A stretch of 64,000 bases of DNA. It comes from Artemisia argyi. Lineage: Eukaryota; Streptophyta; Magnoliopsida; Asterales; Asteraceae. The notes under the pieces were generated by a model. The model saw only the letters and a list, made by a program, of their open reading frames with translations, did not search any database and was not told the origin of the DNA. Where the stretch lies: positions 87,107,055 to 87,171,054 of the forward strand of contig CM060691.1 of assembly GCA_030686995.1 (NCBI GenBank). The letters are read 5' to 3'. The first letter of the stretch is position 1. Each line of letters begins with the position of its first letter. Both the position numbers and the translations under genes were made by a program. Below, piece after piece: positions 46,726-61,904 of this stretch.

Positions 46726-47221
46726 TGATGACGTATAGTCTATAGTTGGGCCACGAACCCAAATGATAAACATTACTAAGTCCAAACCCACCATGAGTGG
46801 GCTATCATGACAAATGACTTGGGCCATAATACCAATGGTTTGGACTCACGAAGTCCGAAGCCCAACCAAACTACCCGGTCATAGGATAAGGATCTTCTAT
46901 TTACGGAATAGATATCCTTACCCCAGATAAGCACCACGGGTGCGAAGAGTAAGGAGCAAGAAACCTACACGGTTTCTGCGCCCATATATATAGAATGATA
47001 CATTCTCATTAAAGCTACGATTCACACAATCCCTAACTCTTCAACAAAACCCTAAAGCCGATTACTTACTCTCACGCCGGAGTCTAATCGTGGGAGACAA
47101 TCCCACGATAAGTCTAACGGTGTTGTTTACTTTCTTAGTGCGCATGTTTCATAAGCACTAAAGTTCTAATTGATACGAGAGCAGGAGTCCAAACAAGGTA
47201 AACCCAACTTTTGTATCAACA
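46726..47221 (+). repeat. 3' LTR of the Tat element
   Basis: TG...CA, 496 bp, about 22 substitutions from the 5' LTR by hand count. It is followed by the target copy GTTAT (47222-47226). Confidence 0.96.
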
Positions 47222-47226
47222 GTTAT

Positions 47227-47494
47227 TATTGATTTTGATTTTGATTTTTTTTTTTTTTTTTTTTTTGGTTTGCAAAAGTTTTGCCTGAGATACTTGGGTG
47301 GCTTGTAAACTTGTCTCAGTAGGTTTGAAAAAAGTTGAATACATACACTATTTTGGATGACTGACCAAACATAATATATACGTTACTTTGGCTTATGTTT
47401 CTGACTCTTTGTAGTGTCAGGTCAGCCTGTCGGCTGGACCAAACGACAACAACCTTTTATGTATTGTATGTTCCTTTATGGGTTGGTTACACGG

Positions 47495-47526
<32 letters not shown>

Positions 47527-48028
47527 GTTTTGTGCATAAAATATGGTTTGACCAAACAAAACGGGTTTCTGGCTGGTTTGGTCAGAATTTGGCCGATATG
47601 CTTGCGCAAGTGTCAAACCCTTGTAGCAGGTTTGGCCCAAATCTTACACCTAATGCTGGAAATGTGGTGGAACGTTAACATCGATGTTTTTAAACTTCAA
47701 TAAGTTTGGTATAATATAAAGCTTTTCATCCCATATAGAAAAGTTATCTTCTGTAGTTCATTCTTACAAGCAACACATGCTTGCATCTTCTTTCATGTTC
47801 AGCCTATGAAATGTTGGGTAAAGTGGTATAGTACTTAATCCTGTTAAGCGGCATAAAGTTTGGTGATGTCAAGCAACACAATTAGTAGGCCAACAAACCT
47901 TATATACACATGACTAAAAATTTCAAGTTACACATGGTGTGATGACCGAGTCGGTTCAAAGGAGAAAAGAAGCCAGTTAATATTATATATGTTTCATGAT
48001 TCTGAAATAATGATATGTACTACTGAGA
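47227..48028. other. Spacer between the LTR element and RABB1b
   Basis: Contains poly-T tracts (about 47246-47266 and 47497-47525) and the RABB1b 3' UTR on the minus strand. No gene seen. Confidence 0.6.
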
Positions 48029-51449
<3,421 letters not shown>

Positions 51450-53139
51450 TGTTTTACAACAAAGATATTGATTGTTGTGATGATTAAGGAAGAAGAACTT
51501 GCACAAGTCAAATTGGTTTCTTTCTTTCTTTCTTTTATGTGTGTGTTTTTGGTTTGGGTTTATTATATGTTGCTTTTTGCCGTTTTATTATTATTATTAT
51601 AACAAAAAGAAAAGAACCGAACAGAAAAACATGACTTGTCACATACGTAATTTGGATCACGTTTTCAATTCCTTAATCGAGTTATCAAACATATGTCTCC
51701 TTTTTTTTTATTCATTTTAATTAGTAATGTTTACGGTGGTTTTTAATTTTATTTTTTTATATGAAAATCGGATAAGGACAAAAAGATAATGTAAAAAAAT
51801 TTCTCTCAAAAGTATAAATCACGGAGAAACCTTGATTCCTTACATTGTTTTAGTGCTGATCAACCCTTTTTCAAATACCAATTAATTTGTACACCAAATT
51901 TTTTTATTCTTGCATTATATTTTACGCACTATAATGTTGTACTGTATACTCTCTGTGCATTGCAGTGTTGTATAAAATAATGTACTTAACAAAAGAAATG
52001 GTGTGCGAATCAATCCCCTTTTCAAATACCCAACTGTAGACAATTAGCACAGATAGAAATGCATGGAGAGATAGGATTACAGTATGTGGGTAGTTCGGGC
52101 TAGGTTGGTTTAGGCCTATAGGCGTTTCTTAGTGGACTTGCCATTTGCGTTGTTAGAGATAATGTTTTTTTTTTTTTTTTTTTTTTTTTTTGGCCCCTGT
52201 TATTGCTTGTGCTTTCTTAGTGCTTTTGCACTTTTGCTTTTTTGTGTCTGCGTCTATGCTTGTATGCTTTTGCTCGTGCCCCTTGCCTCTTCTGCACTTT
52301 TTCCTTTCTATGTTCTCTTGTGGCGTTTGCTTATTTATGTTTTGACCTTTTCTCTTTTGTTCTTTTGTTGGTATTTTTGCTTTTCTGCTTTGTTTGCTTG
52401 TATGCTAGCTTTGGTATTGGCCTTTGGTCCTTTTTATGTGTGAGTTTTTTTTTCTACTTTTATGTCCTCGCCAGGTTGCTTTCTTGCTTTTGTGTTATTT
52501 TGTTTTTGCTTTTGTTTGTTTATGCTTTTGCCCTTTTCCTCCTTTGCGATTTCTTTTACTTTTAGTCATTGTGTTTGTGTTTCTTTTGTGACTTATGCTT
52601 TTTGTTTGTCAAGAGGTGGATCACTCGCGCATTGCCACAGGATGTTTTGCCAAAGAAGTAATTATTGCAGTTAACGACCGTTAGTTATAAGGACTAAATT
52701 TGCAACGAACCTCTAAGACGAAGGACCAATTGCAGGCAGAATTAAAAAAAAAAGTTAACGATCGTTAATGACCGTTAGTTATAAGGACTAAATTTGCAAC
52801 GAACCTCTAAGACGAAGGACTAATTGAAGGCGGAATTAAAAAAAAAAAATGTTAACGGTCGTTACTACTTAACGGCCGTTAAATACTTAACGACTGTTAA
52901 TTACTGTACATTTCACTATTTGGATGTGAGTGTGGCGCACTGTAGCTTATGCTACAGTGTTTTGGGGGAGCACTTCATGATAAATGTTATTTATACTAAT
53001 TTTTCTCTATGTGTTTTTATGGTTTTGTTTATGGCTTGTTTGCTTGCTACCCGTCATATGTTTTATGCGTTTTCTTTGTACTTGTCAATGCACTTTCACG
53101 TCCTTTTTTCTTGAACTTTTCATATGCATTATTTCACAC
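51450..53139. other. RABB1b upstream region and low-complexity intergenic DNA
   Basis: The first few hundred bases should hold the RABB1b promoter on the minus strand. 52166-52610 is a T-rich stretch of TTTTGCTTTT/TTTGTGTCTG words that yields hydrophobic pseudo-frames. A 94-bp tandem repeat follows (listed). No gene is supported. Confidence 0.5.
52676..52850. repeat. 94-bp tandem repeat with CGTTAA palindromes
   Basis: GACCGTTAGTTATAAGGAC through GGCAGAATTAAAAAAA (52676-52753) recurs from 52770 with few changes. Downstream the TTAACGGTCGTTA and TTAACGGCCGTTAA words continue to about 52900, some of them perfect palindromes. Confidence 0.85.
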
Positions 53140-53480
53140 CTTTTCGCTGGCCGGAGGTCTTTCTGAAAGCAGTCTCTCTATTGTCGGGTTTATCCTGGTG
53201 GTAGGGGTAGGATCCATGGGCGGAGATACAAGGGGGGCACAAGGGGCAGGTGCCCCCTAGCGAAAAAAATGTAGCGTAAATTTACAAAAATATTTGGCTT
53301 TTTCCGTAATTTTCCCCCTTATGTACTAATTTATAGTGTAGTTTCTAAAATTTATAAAATTGTGCCCCCTCGACAAAAAATTTCTGGCTCCGCCCCTGGT
53401 AGGATCGGTATACATCTCACCTCTCCCTTACCATGCTCCGGCGAAATTGTGTTTTGTTGTTGTTGTCGTCGTCGTCGTCA
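53140..53480 (+). mobile_element. SINE-like repeat ending in GTT/GTC triplets
   Basis: Contains GGCCGGAGGTCTTTCTGAAA, AGTCTCTCTATTG, TAGGGGTAGGA, and after an interruption CGGTATACATC...CTCC, ending in repeated TTGTTGTTGTCGTCGTC. The block matches 10230-10430 (minus). A hAT MITE splits it in two. Confidence 0.5.
53215..53398. mobile_element. hAT-type MITE nested in the SINE-like repeat
   Basis: 184 bp with ends CATGGGCGGAG and, read inward from the right, CAGGGGCGGAG. GGGGGCACAA-like words lie just inside both ends. GTAGGATC is duplicated on both sides (53207-53214 and 53399-53406), the 8-bp target duplication of hAT elements. The CAGGGGCGGAG terminus is common in plant hAT MITEs. Confidence 0.92.
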
Positions 53481-55440
53481 TTGAAAAATTAAATATGAAA
53501 TTCTAAGAACGTGTTAGCCATTAGGATTTAGTGTTACATTGTATTTATTTTCATGAATGTACGTTTATTTCGACTAGATATTACGATTGTTTATTTGAGT
53601 GAATTTTTTCTATATCCAACAATATGGAAATTGATGGATCAATCAAATCTAAACGGGTGTAGATACGAAAATGAATGATGAAAATTATACAGATACGGAT
53701 ATGCATATAACTCCAACTGTATTACGCCGACATCTCTACTTGTGCCTATTGTTTTTTTATTGGCATAACATGTTGGATCTTGTCAAGATATGCACACTTC
53801 TTTGTCAGATGTTGTTTATTACCACATTTTAGAAATTTGTTAGTGTTGTTCTGGTGTTGCTTTTTGGGAATTCGTCACTATTTGTCCTAGGTTACAAAGC
53901 CTTGTGGCCAATGTTTCACTAAACCGAAGGATGAGTGTCCTTTACTCGAAATAGACCCATGCATGTCTCTTAAATACGAAGAAAACCCCGTAGGTAACAA
54001 CTCACTTATAGTATAATCATAAATGTTTTTTCTTAATTCTTATTAGGAAATCATAACAACTTATAATACGTAACTAATTAAAGTCTATATTAAACCACAA
54101 GGGAAACGGTGCCGTTTCTCCTTGGGCTTTTCCCGCCAAAATCGTTGGGCCACTTTAGCCTGACTTTCCGCCTTACTTTGGAGAGGTCCGGTCCGGTTGC
54201 TATGACATAATTATTACTCCCGTAGTCCTGTTCCAGATCGGTGTTTATTACCTTTTTGGATCTACTTGATGAAACCCTAGATCCAGTCCCATCTCACAAT
54301 TGCAGCGGCAGCCATGGTTATGGACTGATAATCGATGTCCGTCGTGATGTGGTAGCGTGATGGGCTGATAATCGATGTCTGCCGTGGACTCACATGGTAA
54401 AAAATATGGGTTGTGTTAATCCGAATGATAGTGTGGTTGTTATCACTTATCTTTGTCAAACGAGAAGAAGAATCTCAATTTAGGTATGTGATTTTATTGT
54501 ATTATATGAAGTCTTGGATTGTGTTCAATATGTTTTAGGGGTTTTTTTAATCTTGGTTATGGGTACTATTTTTTTAGGCTAGGGTTACTTGGATTTGAGT
54601 TTATAGCATTGTGTTAAATTAGAGTTAAGGTTTGTTTTGTCACATAAAAATGCTACTGATTTTGATTATACTATATTTTCTTTGATGATTGGTTTAGGCT
54701 TTGCTTGCGTTATGCATTAGTGTTCCCCTAAATTGGATTAGGGTTCGCTTGCGTTATGCAGTAGTGTTGGAAGTTTACAGCTCTAACCAGCTATGTATTT
54801 TGCTACGTATCTTGGGTTGGTGACTTTTGTTCGTATCCTTGATTTACTGGTAGAAACAATAGAGGCCGTGATGATGAAATGTAGATGTCTACAAAAAGAT
54901 CTTTAGAGGCTGATATGTGTCTTGGCTAGGCAATCCGGATGGTAATTGCTACTTGAAAAGGTGCCATTTGCAACTGTGATTGCAGCCATGCCTTATTAGC
55001 CCATGATGATCTGAATACAACAAATCTGAGCCTCCTTTAAAAATATCGGTATTCTTCGGCATTGACAATAAATATATATTAAGGCATTTGCAACTGTCGT
55101 ATGAGTATGTTGCGTTTTACTTGGTTGTGATGATTGTTCGAATATGATGCCTTGCTGCACTATGTGGACGGATAGCAGAGTGCCAGAAACACTCGCCTCT
55201 GCAACCTCCACGTGTTTACCAGCGCACGAACAAATCTGAGCCCTTCACGCGTGTACCAACGCAAGAAAAATCACCTTGGTTAATGCATTTATCTGATTTG
55301 CAGACACGATCCTCATAAATATTGACGCACCAACGTTATTTGCAGCGTATGTGTGCGCGTAAAATTGTTGATTTTGGTTATTTGTTACTTAAGGCGCTGA
55401 TGGTATGCGTCTGCATTTATTAGTTTCATAAGCATCATTT
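53481..55440. other. Intergenic, no clear gene
   Basis: Includes a short duplication of the word CTGATAATCGATGTC (about 54325 and 54366) and AAACCCTAG-type leader-like sequence near 54270. This may be the 5' part of a decayed gene that leads into the zinc-finger exons that follow. No open frame of note. Confidence 0.4.
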
Positions 55441-55855
55441 ACTTACACCGGTATCTTGGCGGGACATCTTCATCCACATCGTTGGGCCACTTCCAACGCA
55501 GCGACGGGTCGCAAGTGCAACTGTGACCGCACCAAGATACACAGGTCGGTTGCCATTTATATGTTTTAGGATACCTGCTTTTCACAAAAGGTCTTCAAAA
55601 CAGTCATACTGATAATCAAAAACATGTCGTGGACTATTGTGCAGCGTCGCGTGTACCACCAGATGCGGGCTCCAGGAGGCGAGCTTAAACCAACATATCT
55701 GACATTTTGTAATGTATATCCATTATAATACTGCATCTATGCCTATATATTTAACCCGTCTCTTTTTCGTGTACAGGACCAACAAGGACTCGCACCCAGA
55801 TGCCCCCCAGAAATTTTACTACACGTGCAGACACTAGCACGGCTGCAAGGCCTGG
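55441..55855 (+). pseudogene. Possible GRF-type zinc-finger gene fragment
   Basis: Two exon-like segments join in phase: one ending GRKCNCDRTKIH at about 55547 (AG|GT donor), and one from 55784 to 55855 with CAG acceptor and GT-AAGT donor reading TNKDSHPDAPQKFYYTC, then HGCKAW. CxC, then FYYTC, then GCKAW matches the spacing of a GRF zinc finger, a nucleic-acid-binding fold. A TAG lies between the third and fourth metal ligands. Upstream and downstream exons could not be assigned, so this may be a remnant of a gene or of a transposon-borne domain. Confidence 0.35.
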
Positions 55856-56513
55856 TAAGTCATATCTGGATATGCCTTTTCTCTTTGCTTAATTATTTGT
55901 TACCCCACACTGATGTTACATGTATGTGTACATGTTACCTTTGTTAATAGTCATACGAAGCTTATCGTATGCAACATTCAAAAGGCTGTTGTAATTTACA
56001 TTTGATCCTTTTTTTTTGCTCGCTGTTCTTGCATATATGTGTCGTCCGACCAAAAGTGTTATGGTTACTGAAAGTAAGTTAGTTTGTTGGTTTTCAAGTT
56101 TTAACTGGGTAAGAAGTAACCGAATGCATGCGAAGTTTTACTGGGTAAGAAAGAGATGGTGGGTAAGCAGTGCAATGAGGTTGCTGACCCGCTTAGGCAG
56201 GAAGCTAAAGATTTTAAGGAGTCAATGTGCAATCTGACATACGACCATTTGAATATCAGGTACATATGCGCTAATTTATAACTAATTGGTTTGCTGAATA
56301 ATTATTTAAAAAAAAAAAAAAAAAAACAACTTTTATATGCTTAGAAACTTATTACATGTATTATAATAAGCATCATTTACTATTTAAAAAAAACAACTTT
56401 TATACCCACAAATTCGTAAGTCTGACATATTTTGCATACTTTTACTATTTTCAAGTCTGGTACGGTTTGCGTATCAGTTTCATCAAGGGGTCAGTTAAGT
56501 CCAAAAGTTTTTT

Positions 56514-56545
<32 letters not shown>

Positions 56546-58657
56546 TTATTATTATTAAAAATAAGTAGTTTTTTAAATATATTGTACGGTTATTGAAATC
56601 TCAACTTATACGTTTGGCTACAACCTCAACCGCGAGGCTCAAATGGGTCATTTTGGGGCCTGGAATGGGTGTACGATCCGGGGCTGGGATTTAGTCCAAC
56701 ATGGGTGCGTTTGAGTGCTCAGATAGGGGCTGAAGTATGTGCAGTTGGGGATGAAATGGGTAGGTTTAGGTGATGCAATAGGACAGAAATGCTCAGATAG
56801 GGGCTGGGAGGGATGCAAATTTCTTAAAAAATAAACATGTTGAATCATCTCATATATTAAAAAAAGAAAAAAAAAGAAAAAAGAAAAAAAAAAAGGGCAA
56901 ACCAGATAAGCACTTTCAAATAATCGATTCAAAACACCCTCTAATATCAACCTTTTTATGCAATTAAATCAATTGCAATTGATATGCATGATGCACCCCT
57001 CTAAATATCAGCGCCTTAGTGAAAAAAACATGTCATTAAAACATCATCCACTGGTAATGTTAGAAGCAGGCCAAGGTCCCATCCTCTTTTTAGCAGGTAT
57101 ATATTTAGCAGTAAAAGTTCAGATTTGAAGGTACGCGCATGCTGTGTTTGGGAGTTTCAATCAATATAAACAAGTGAAAAATGTGGTGACCCGTATTAAT
57201 ATTCAAGTTTCTTCTTTTCTGTGTAGGTTTTATCACACCAAAATATAGAATACGAAACCAGGATCAAGGCGGTTGAGAAGACGTGCAAAAGTCAGACACC
57301 AACTTTATAAGTGAGTTTGCCTATATTTATATTTTGATTATAAATGATAATAGGACTGTATAGGCTGTTACTCTTACCCAAACACTAACACCTGCAATTG
57401 CAGTAACCAGAATATATTAGTGCTGCATGGTACATATACGTATTGGCAACGCAGACAAGAGAGCAACATATTAGGAGGAATAAAGCTACCAGTAACATTT
57501 GCACAACTGAGGTATCCTTTTTTTCCCTCTTTAAAGATCACAAATATGTTGCGACTGAGGTTTGCAACATTACAAAATTTCAAAGGGTGTTTGGTATCAC
57601 CTATTTTAGTCCACATGTGTTAACTCATTAAGCAAATAAGCAATTTCGGGCGTTTGGGTAAAACTGCTTATCAAAATCATGGATAATAGAGGTTTCAAAT
57701 ATGAAATGTACTTCCTTCTTAGCCAATAATTCGACGTTTAACAGACACCCTGGCATTATCATCTGTGATAACTGATGGGCCGTTTGTATTTGCGTTTTTA
57801 AGCTAATTTTTGCCTTACTAAAGTCACAAACAAAATATTAATTTTTTAGTGTTGGATTAGTAGTGTGCTTATGCTAATTTGCACGACACAAAATCCAGCT
57901 TACCAGTATATTAAGATGTTTCTAATAGGCATATTATATGCTTCTACAGTTCTACTCATAAGCAGAAGGTGCTTAAGAAGAAAATGTTTCAGATGGCCTG
58001 TCTGATTCTATGATCAGTTTTCAGTGTCTGGACTAGAAGAAAACAATATAACTTATTATAATAAGCACTCCCAAATAGCCTTTAAATAAGCAATCTGAAA
58101 AACACGATGCTCATTTATGCAGGATCGTGAATTGAACAGACAATGTTCTCTTAAATATTGGCAATGCATGAGCCCTTCAATGCTTGGATGATGATACATA
58201 TGAGAGCCTAGATGCAAGTGGTAATACAACTTAGAAAGGCATTGGAATACCAAGTAAGTGTTGTTTCCATATTTTTAAAAGTAACTGGCTTTGGCTTCCT
58301 TCCGATACAAGTGATTTTTTTGGTACCCAAACTCTTAATATATATGTATCTGAAATTTAAAAGCCAAAAAGAAAGATTAATACATCTAACAATAACTAAT
58401 AATAATAAAACTTGAAAACGTTGGGCAAAATAAACAGGCACGCCGGCAACGCGGCGTCCGCTGCCAACCTCGTATAAGCAAAAGCTAACATGAACCTAAA
58501 AATGAAGCCCAATAAAGCCCAGTTGAAAATAACAATGGTCCATGCTGGTACCAATAGTAACGAATGATATCTGAGTATCTCCTTATCCAAGAGTTTTCAT
58601 TGGACATAAGTCACACAACAAAGCTTCTCAACAAGAAAAAACATTCCACATTTCCAA
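55856..58657. other. Intergenic with exon-like islands and low-complexity tracts
   Basis: 56150-56261 reads KEMVGKQCNEVADPLRQEAK then DFKESMCNLTYDHLNIR before a GT, and 57228-57310 reads a short open stretch (NIEYETRIKAVEKTCKSQTP). Either could be an exon of a decayed gene, but I do not recognise a family. Poly-A/T tracts lie at about 56307-56326 and 56508-56548. GCTCAGATAGGGGCTG is duplicated at 56716 and 56790. The promoter of the methyltransferase should be just before 58658. Confidence 0.35.
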
Positions 58658-59479
58658 ATGAACACTCTTCAGCCATCCCTCAAATCATTCAAATGGAACC
58701 TTAATCATAAACCAACAACAATTTTAAACGTAAGAAACCAATATGACCCAATAAAATCTCAATCATCATCAGCGGGAAAAATCAAACGTTTGGTTCTAAC
58801 AAAAGAAGGCAGAACCAAGTTCAACATTACTCCTGATAGAGACTTCTATGCATTTCCAAGGTTCGTCACACATGTCGATAACAACTTTATCGCGACTTTA
58901 ACCGCTCTTTATAAAGAGCGGTTAAACCCCGAATATGAAGTCCTAGACCTTATGAGCTCATGGGTTAGTCATTTGCCTAATGATGTTAAGTACAAAAAGG
59001 TGGTAGGACATGGACTTAATGCACAAGAGCTAGCTAAAAACCCGAGACTTGATTATTTCGTTATTAAGGATCTTAACCAAGACCAAAAATTTGAATTTGA
59101 TGATGCTAGTTTTGATGCAGTGTTATGCACGGTTAGTGTTCAGTATCTACAAGAGCCCGAAAAGGTTTTTGCTGAGGTTTTTAGGATGTTAAGGCCTGGT
59201 GGGGTGTTCATAGTTAGTTTTAGTAACCGTATGTTTTACGAAAAGGCGATTGGTGCTTGGAGGGAGGGCACGGGGTATGGTAGGGTGCAGTTAGTGGTTC
59301 AGTATTTTCAATCTGTTGAAGGGTTTACTGAGCCGGAAGTTGTCCGAAAACTAGGTGATGGGAAGAAACAGGATCGTTCGGTTTTGGATTTGATTAAAGG
59401 CTTTTTGGGACTCTTGTCTGGGTCGGACCCTTTTTATGCTGTTATAGCTTATAAGAATTTTAAACCTATATATGAATGA
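58658..59479 (+). CDS. Plastid-type SAM-dependent methyltransferase (Methyltransf_11)
   Basis: Single-exon frame of 273 residues with ATG at 58658 preceded by A-rich leader. The first 45 or so residues are rich in serine, lysine and asparagine with few acidic groups, compatible with a chloroplast transit peptide. The Rossmann part has EVLDLMSSWVSHLP as motif I, where a serine pair replaces the usual glycines, as in the plant family I recall around At4g29590. Then come NQDQKFEFDDASFDAVLCTV, SVQYLQEPEKVFAEVFRMLR and PGGVFIVSFSNRMFYEKAI. The substrate of this family is unknown to me. A second, truncated copy of the gene starts about 3.3 kb downstream. Confidence 0.88.
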   Translation: MNTLQPSLKSFKWNLNHKPTTILNVRNQYDPIKSQSSSAGKIKRLVLTKEGRTKFNITPDRDFYAFPRFVTHVDNNFIATLTALYKERLNPEYEVLDLMSSWVSHLPNDVKYKKVVGHGLNAQELAKNPRLDYFVIKDLNQDQKFEFDDASFDAVLCTVSVQYLQEPEKVFAEVFRMLRPGGVFIVSFSNRMFYEKAIGAWREGTGYGRVQLVVQYFQSVEGFTEPEVVRKLGDGKKQDRSVLDLIKGFLGLLSGSDPFYAVIAYKNFKPIYE

Positions 59480-60227
59480 TTAATGATTGAGTTATATATG
59501 AGCTGTTTATCGACATAAGAATTTCATTTTGTTGAGTTAATGCCGTAATGAATGAACCAAGGTTGCTGATTTTCATGATTATCAGTCAAGAAAACAAGCT
59601 ATTGCTTGCAAAACCTCGCGGGTCTTGATTCAATCTTTTGTGGTAGTGGTGGATAAAATTTGTCATTCATGATTACTATGGGATCGTTTTAGCAATAGAG
59701 CATAGATTATGGTTTAGTATAATGGGTTAAGTCCAATTGTAATAAAACCAATGGCGTATGTGTACATCCAACATACGTATATATCCAGCAATTTAACAAA
59801 ACATGTTGATACTCTGTCTGTGATCATACATCCTAACGTTTCTGTGTGTTCTATACCATATTTAAAAGTTTTACGATCATCTCTAAACATACTACGTAGT
59901 TGGTTAACTTGCATATTGTAGAGCGTTGAGATAAGGTTACCTTGAACTTTCTCTTTGGTTTTAGATTTGTCCCACATCGGTGGACGTTCAAAGAAAATGT
60001 GCGTTTATATTTAGTTCGTTTCTCTTTTCCTTTATCCTTTTTTTTTTTTTTTTTTGATGCAAATGTGAATTATATTAATATCAAACAATAGCACATCATG
60101 AATAACACAACCTGAGTATGGACACACCCATATCAGTAACACAACAAAAATCAGATACTATACTGCTCTATAATACTCGATATCAGACATCATTAATCTA
60201 CTATATCTAACAACAAAAATATCATTA

Positions 60228-60295
<68 letters not shown>

Positions 60296-61042
60296 CCTTC
60301 ATAATTTATACTTTTTGTAAAATGGGGTACTTCTTTGAGTCGAACTTTTTTGGGTAAGCAACGGGTTCTTGTTTCAACCATTGTTTGGTTAACTTTAGAT
60401 GAGAACATAATTTTGGTATAATATATTAAATGTTTGAATACCCTTTTCTACATATACAAATAATATTAATCATATGTAGAGATTTCTAATATTTTTTTAC
60501 TTCATTTTTCTTTTTTAATTTAGTGGACAAAGCTACCATTTTTTATTCGAAAAATTGTGTTGAGTAGCGGGTACATTCATGTTAACCAATGTTTTGGTTA
60601 ACCTTAGATGAAAACATAATATCGGTATAATTGTTAAGCGTCAAATTTGTCTCTTTTACTGCACGTAATGGTGTGGTATGGTGATGGTGTACTATATCCA
60701 AGGTTATAAATAGCTTGAGGCGTGGCGTGACATGACCAAGCCTTACGTCTTAGTGGCCACGGCAAAGCTTTTGCGTTTATAAGACGTGACATAATGCAAC
60801 ACAAAATATGAAAATATTTATATATTTATATCATATTTCATATATATCAAGTTATTAGCAAAAAGACGTAGCATAAGGCGACATAAAAAGTACGTGACGG
60901 CATGACCAAGCTTCACGCCTTTACGTGCCTTTTAAAACCTTGACCATATCAGTATCCATTTTTACCACAAAACCTCTAATTCGGTTAAGATTTTAACTTG
61001 CTGAAAGATTTCAAAATGCTTTTATATTTTCAAGAACAAGAT
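59480..61042. other. Intergenic spacer with microsatellites
   Basis: 3' flank of the methyltransferase, a poly-T tract (about 60036-60056), an (AT)n microsatellite and a degenerate repeat at about 60710-60950 with GAGGCGTGGCGTGACATG, GACATGACCAAGC and CTTCACGCCTTTACG words in inverted arrangement. No gene seen. Confidence 0.5.
60231..60291. repeat. (AT)n microsatellite
   Basis: About 60 bases of AT dinucleotides. Confidence 0.95.
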
Positions 61043-61114
61043 GCCCCTATAGCTCAGTGGTAGAGCGCCAGTCTTGTAAACTGGAGGTCTGTAGTTCGAT
61101 CCTGCATGGGGGCA
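61043..61114 (+). tRNA. tRNA-Thr (anticodon UGU)
   Basis: A 72-nt cloverleaf without intron. The acceptor stem GCCCCTA pairs with TGGGGGC (one T-G wobble) and the discriminator is A. D arm GCTC...GAGC with TAGCTCAGTGGTAGAG as A box. The anticodon stem CCAGT/ACTGG encloses loop CTTGTAA, giving anticodon TGT. The T arm TGTAG/CTGCA encloses TTCGATC as B box. All stems pair, so it should be functional. Confidence 0.93.
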
Positions 61115-61368
61115 TATAAAATGAATCTTTAATTTTGTAGTTTTTGCTGTTAACTTTAAATAGTAGCTGATGTTTTTTTTTTTGTTTATGCAGTAAACTG
61201 ATATGCAGCAGATTTGAACTGGAGGTCTGTAGTTCGATCCTGCATGGGGGCATATAAAATGAATCTTTAATTTTGTAGTTTTTGCTGTTAACTTTAAATA
61301 GTAGCTGATGTTTTTTTTTTTTTTTTTTTTTTTTTTTTGTTTATGCAGTAAACTGATATGCAGCAGAT
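61079..61368. repeat. Tandem duplication of the tRNA 3' half and its flank
   Basis: 61079-61213, from the anticodon-stem 3' side of the tRNA through its downstream flank, recurs at 61217-61368. The second copy is longer only because of an expanded T run. It therefore contains a tRNA-Thr 3' half without acceptor 5' strand, D arm or anticodon. Confidence 0.9.
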
Positions 61369-61904
61369 GTCAAATCTTGCTTTAGGAGGCCCAGGCCCTT
61401 ATAGACACATTAGTATATGACTGATCGTTATTTAATTTAGCCATTATCTCACTATTAATAGTAACGCATCATGGTTCTAGTGAGCAAAAGCTAAGCAAGT
61501 ATTACAGTGTCATACACACAATCTTTAAAATGCTATAAACTTTTGTTTAATTTTTACATATCGTTAAGAATGATAGACAAATAATACTACTATTAGATTA
61601 AGAGATATTTAATAAATGATTTATAACTGCAAGGATGTTTTATGTAAATTATCTCAAATAAAATGTTATATTTTTACTGTGTAGAATGAAAACAATGGTA
61701 CCTTACAACAGAAACAGCATGCATTTTCCTATTCAACAACAGAATTGTACTTGACTACTTGTAACTCAAAGTCTCAAACACAATAATTCCCGTTAGAAAG
61801 TAACCATACTCATTTTCCTTACCACTGTCAGTGTCACACTATGGTAGATCCAAAATATCGATGCTATAAAAGGATCTCCTTTTCCATCATTTTTTTTTCA
61901 CTGA
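61115..61904. other. Spacer with tRNA duplication and upstream of the truncated paralogue
   Basis: Apart from the duplicated tRNA half I see AT-rich sequence. TATAAAAG at about 61865 could be the TATA box of the truncated methyltransferase copy. Confidence 0.4.

Larger units (their letters stand above)
34487..47221 (+). mobile_element. Complete Ty3/gypsy Tat-lineage retrotransposon (12.7 kb)
   Basis: Two 496-bp LTRs (TG...CA) bound the element, flanked by the perfect 5-bp duplication GTTAT (34482-34486 and 47222-47226). Order: 5' LTR, a nested LINE in the primer-binding region, gag, protease-RT-RNase H-second RNase H-integrase on the plus strand, then a multi-exon antisense gene, a hairpin, the polypurine tract and the 3' LTR. 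The second, archaeal-type RNase H and the antisense gene place it in the Tat (Retand/Ogre-like) group. By my hand alignment the LTRs differ at about 22 of 496 sites with no indels, suggesting an insertion of very roughly two million years if a plant rate near 1e-8 applies. Gag/pol carry three or four stops and at least one shift, so it cannot make a full polyprotein alone. Confidence 0.95.

Noticed and set aside
52132..52674. Cysteine- and phenylalanine-rich membrane-like frames
   Set aside because: TTTTGCTTTT-type low complexity; no start context, no family and adjacent to repeats.
61217..61253. Second tRNA gene
   Set aside because: It only contains the 3' half; acceptor 5' strand, D arm and anticodon loop are missing.
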